Shown in pieces: positions 63,996 to 64,000 of a stretch of 64,000 nucleotides of DNA (the first letter of the stretch is position 1; each line of letters begins with the position of its first letter). The notes beneath the pieces are model-generated. The model was not told where the DNA came from. It was given only the letters and a program-made list of their open reading frames with translations, and made no database searches. The stretch comes from Alphaproteobacteria bacterium (lineage in GTDB: Bacteria > Pseudomonadota > Alphaproteobacteria > Micavibrionales > Micavibrionaceae). A program made the position numbers and the translations under genes. The DNA lies in NCBI GenBank assembly GCA_023384135.1, contig JAHDXS010000003.1, forward strand, positions 625,753-689,752, given 5' to 3'.

Positions 63996-64000
63996 TCTTT

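Overview
The window is a chromosomal segment of an aerobic, Gram-negative alphaproteobacterium of moderately high GC content. Three observations support this: a 14-subunit respiratory complex I (nuoA-N) with alphaproteobacterial features, such as the NuoE C-terminal tail and a biotin ligase directly after nuoN; an outer-membrane LPS gene set (lptD, pagL); and a GAAC-N7-GAAC SOS box of the alphaproteobacterial LexA type in front of uvrA. I cannot name the genus. A Micavibrio/Rhodospirillales-like lineage is a guess. Many genes use TTG or GTG starts and overlap by 1-11 bases, so the genome is tightly packed.

Region by region. 0-12.8 kb: gamma carbonic anhydrase with a coupled AT-rich nuclease-like gene, PHA synthase (phaC), homoserine dehydrogenase (hom), class II fructose-1,6-bisphosphatase (glpX), recJ, a BASS-type transporter, a His-rich membrane protein, gshB-hisI and a DEAD-box helicase. 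12.8-27.8 kb: envelope genes (lptD, a YdbH/AsmA-like protein, secreted proteins), an SLC13/RCK transporter, parE, ispG, alanine dehydrogenase, tRNA-Asp and a TerB-like membrane protein. 28-52.4 kb: complex I in four co-directional blocks, nuoABCD-orf-EF, nuoG, nuoHI and nuoJKLMN. Unrelated genes separate them: three uncharacterised genes plus purLQ; a MazG-like gene and a CHAP-domain gene; and an uncharacterised gene plus pagL. 52.4-55.3 kb: birA, then a 426-base gap holding a promoter-like palindrome and no convincing gene, then three small membrane-protein genes. 55.3-64 kb: uvrA with its SOS box, ssb, a DUF2059 protein, gyrA, a SET-domain gene overlapping gyrA, coaD and tRNA-Lys.

Functionally this is mostly housekeeping: respiration, DNA topology and repair, purine, isoprenoid, amino-acid, CoA and glutathione synthesis, LPS export and carbon storage. 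No phage, insertion sequence, CRISPR array or secretion cluster is visible. The unusual parts are the interrupted nuo locus, a small AT-rich reading frame translationally coupled between nuoD and nuoE, a long PurS-fused PurL not typical of Alphaproteobacteria, a charged helical insertion in NuoL, an 11-bp tandem repeat in the promoter of an uncharacterised 508-residue protein, and an orphan palindromic promoter after birA.
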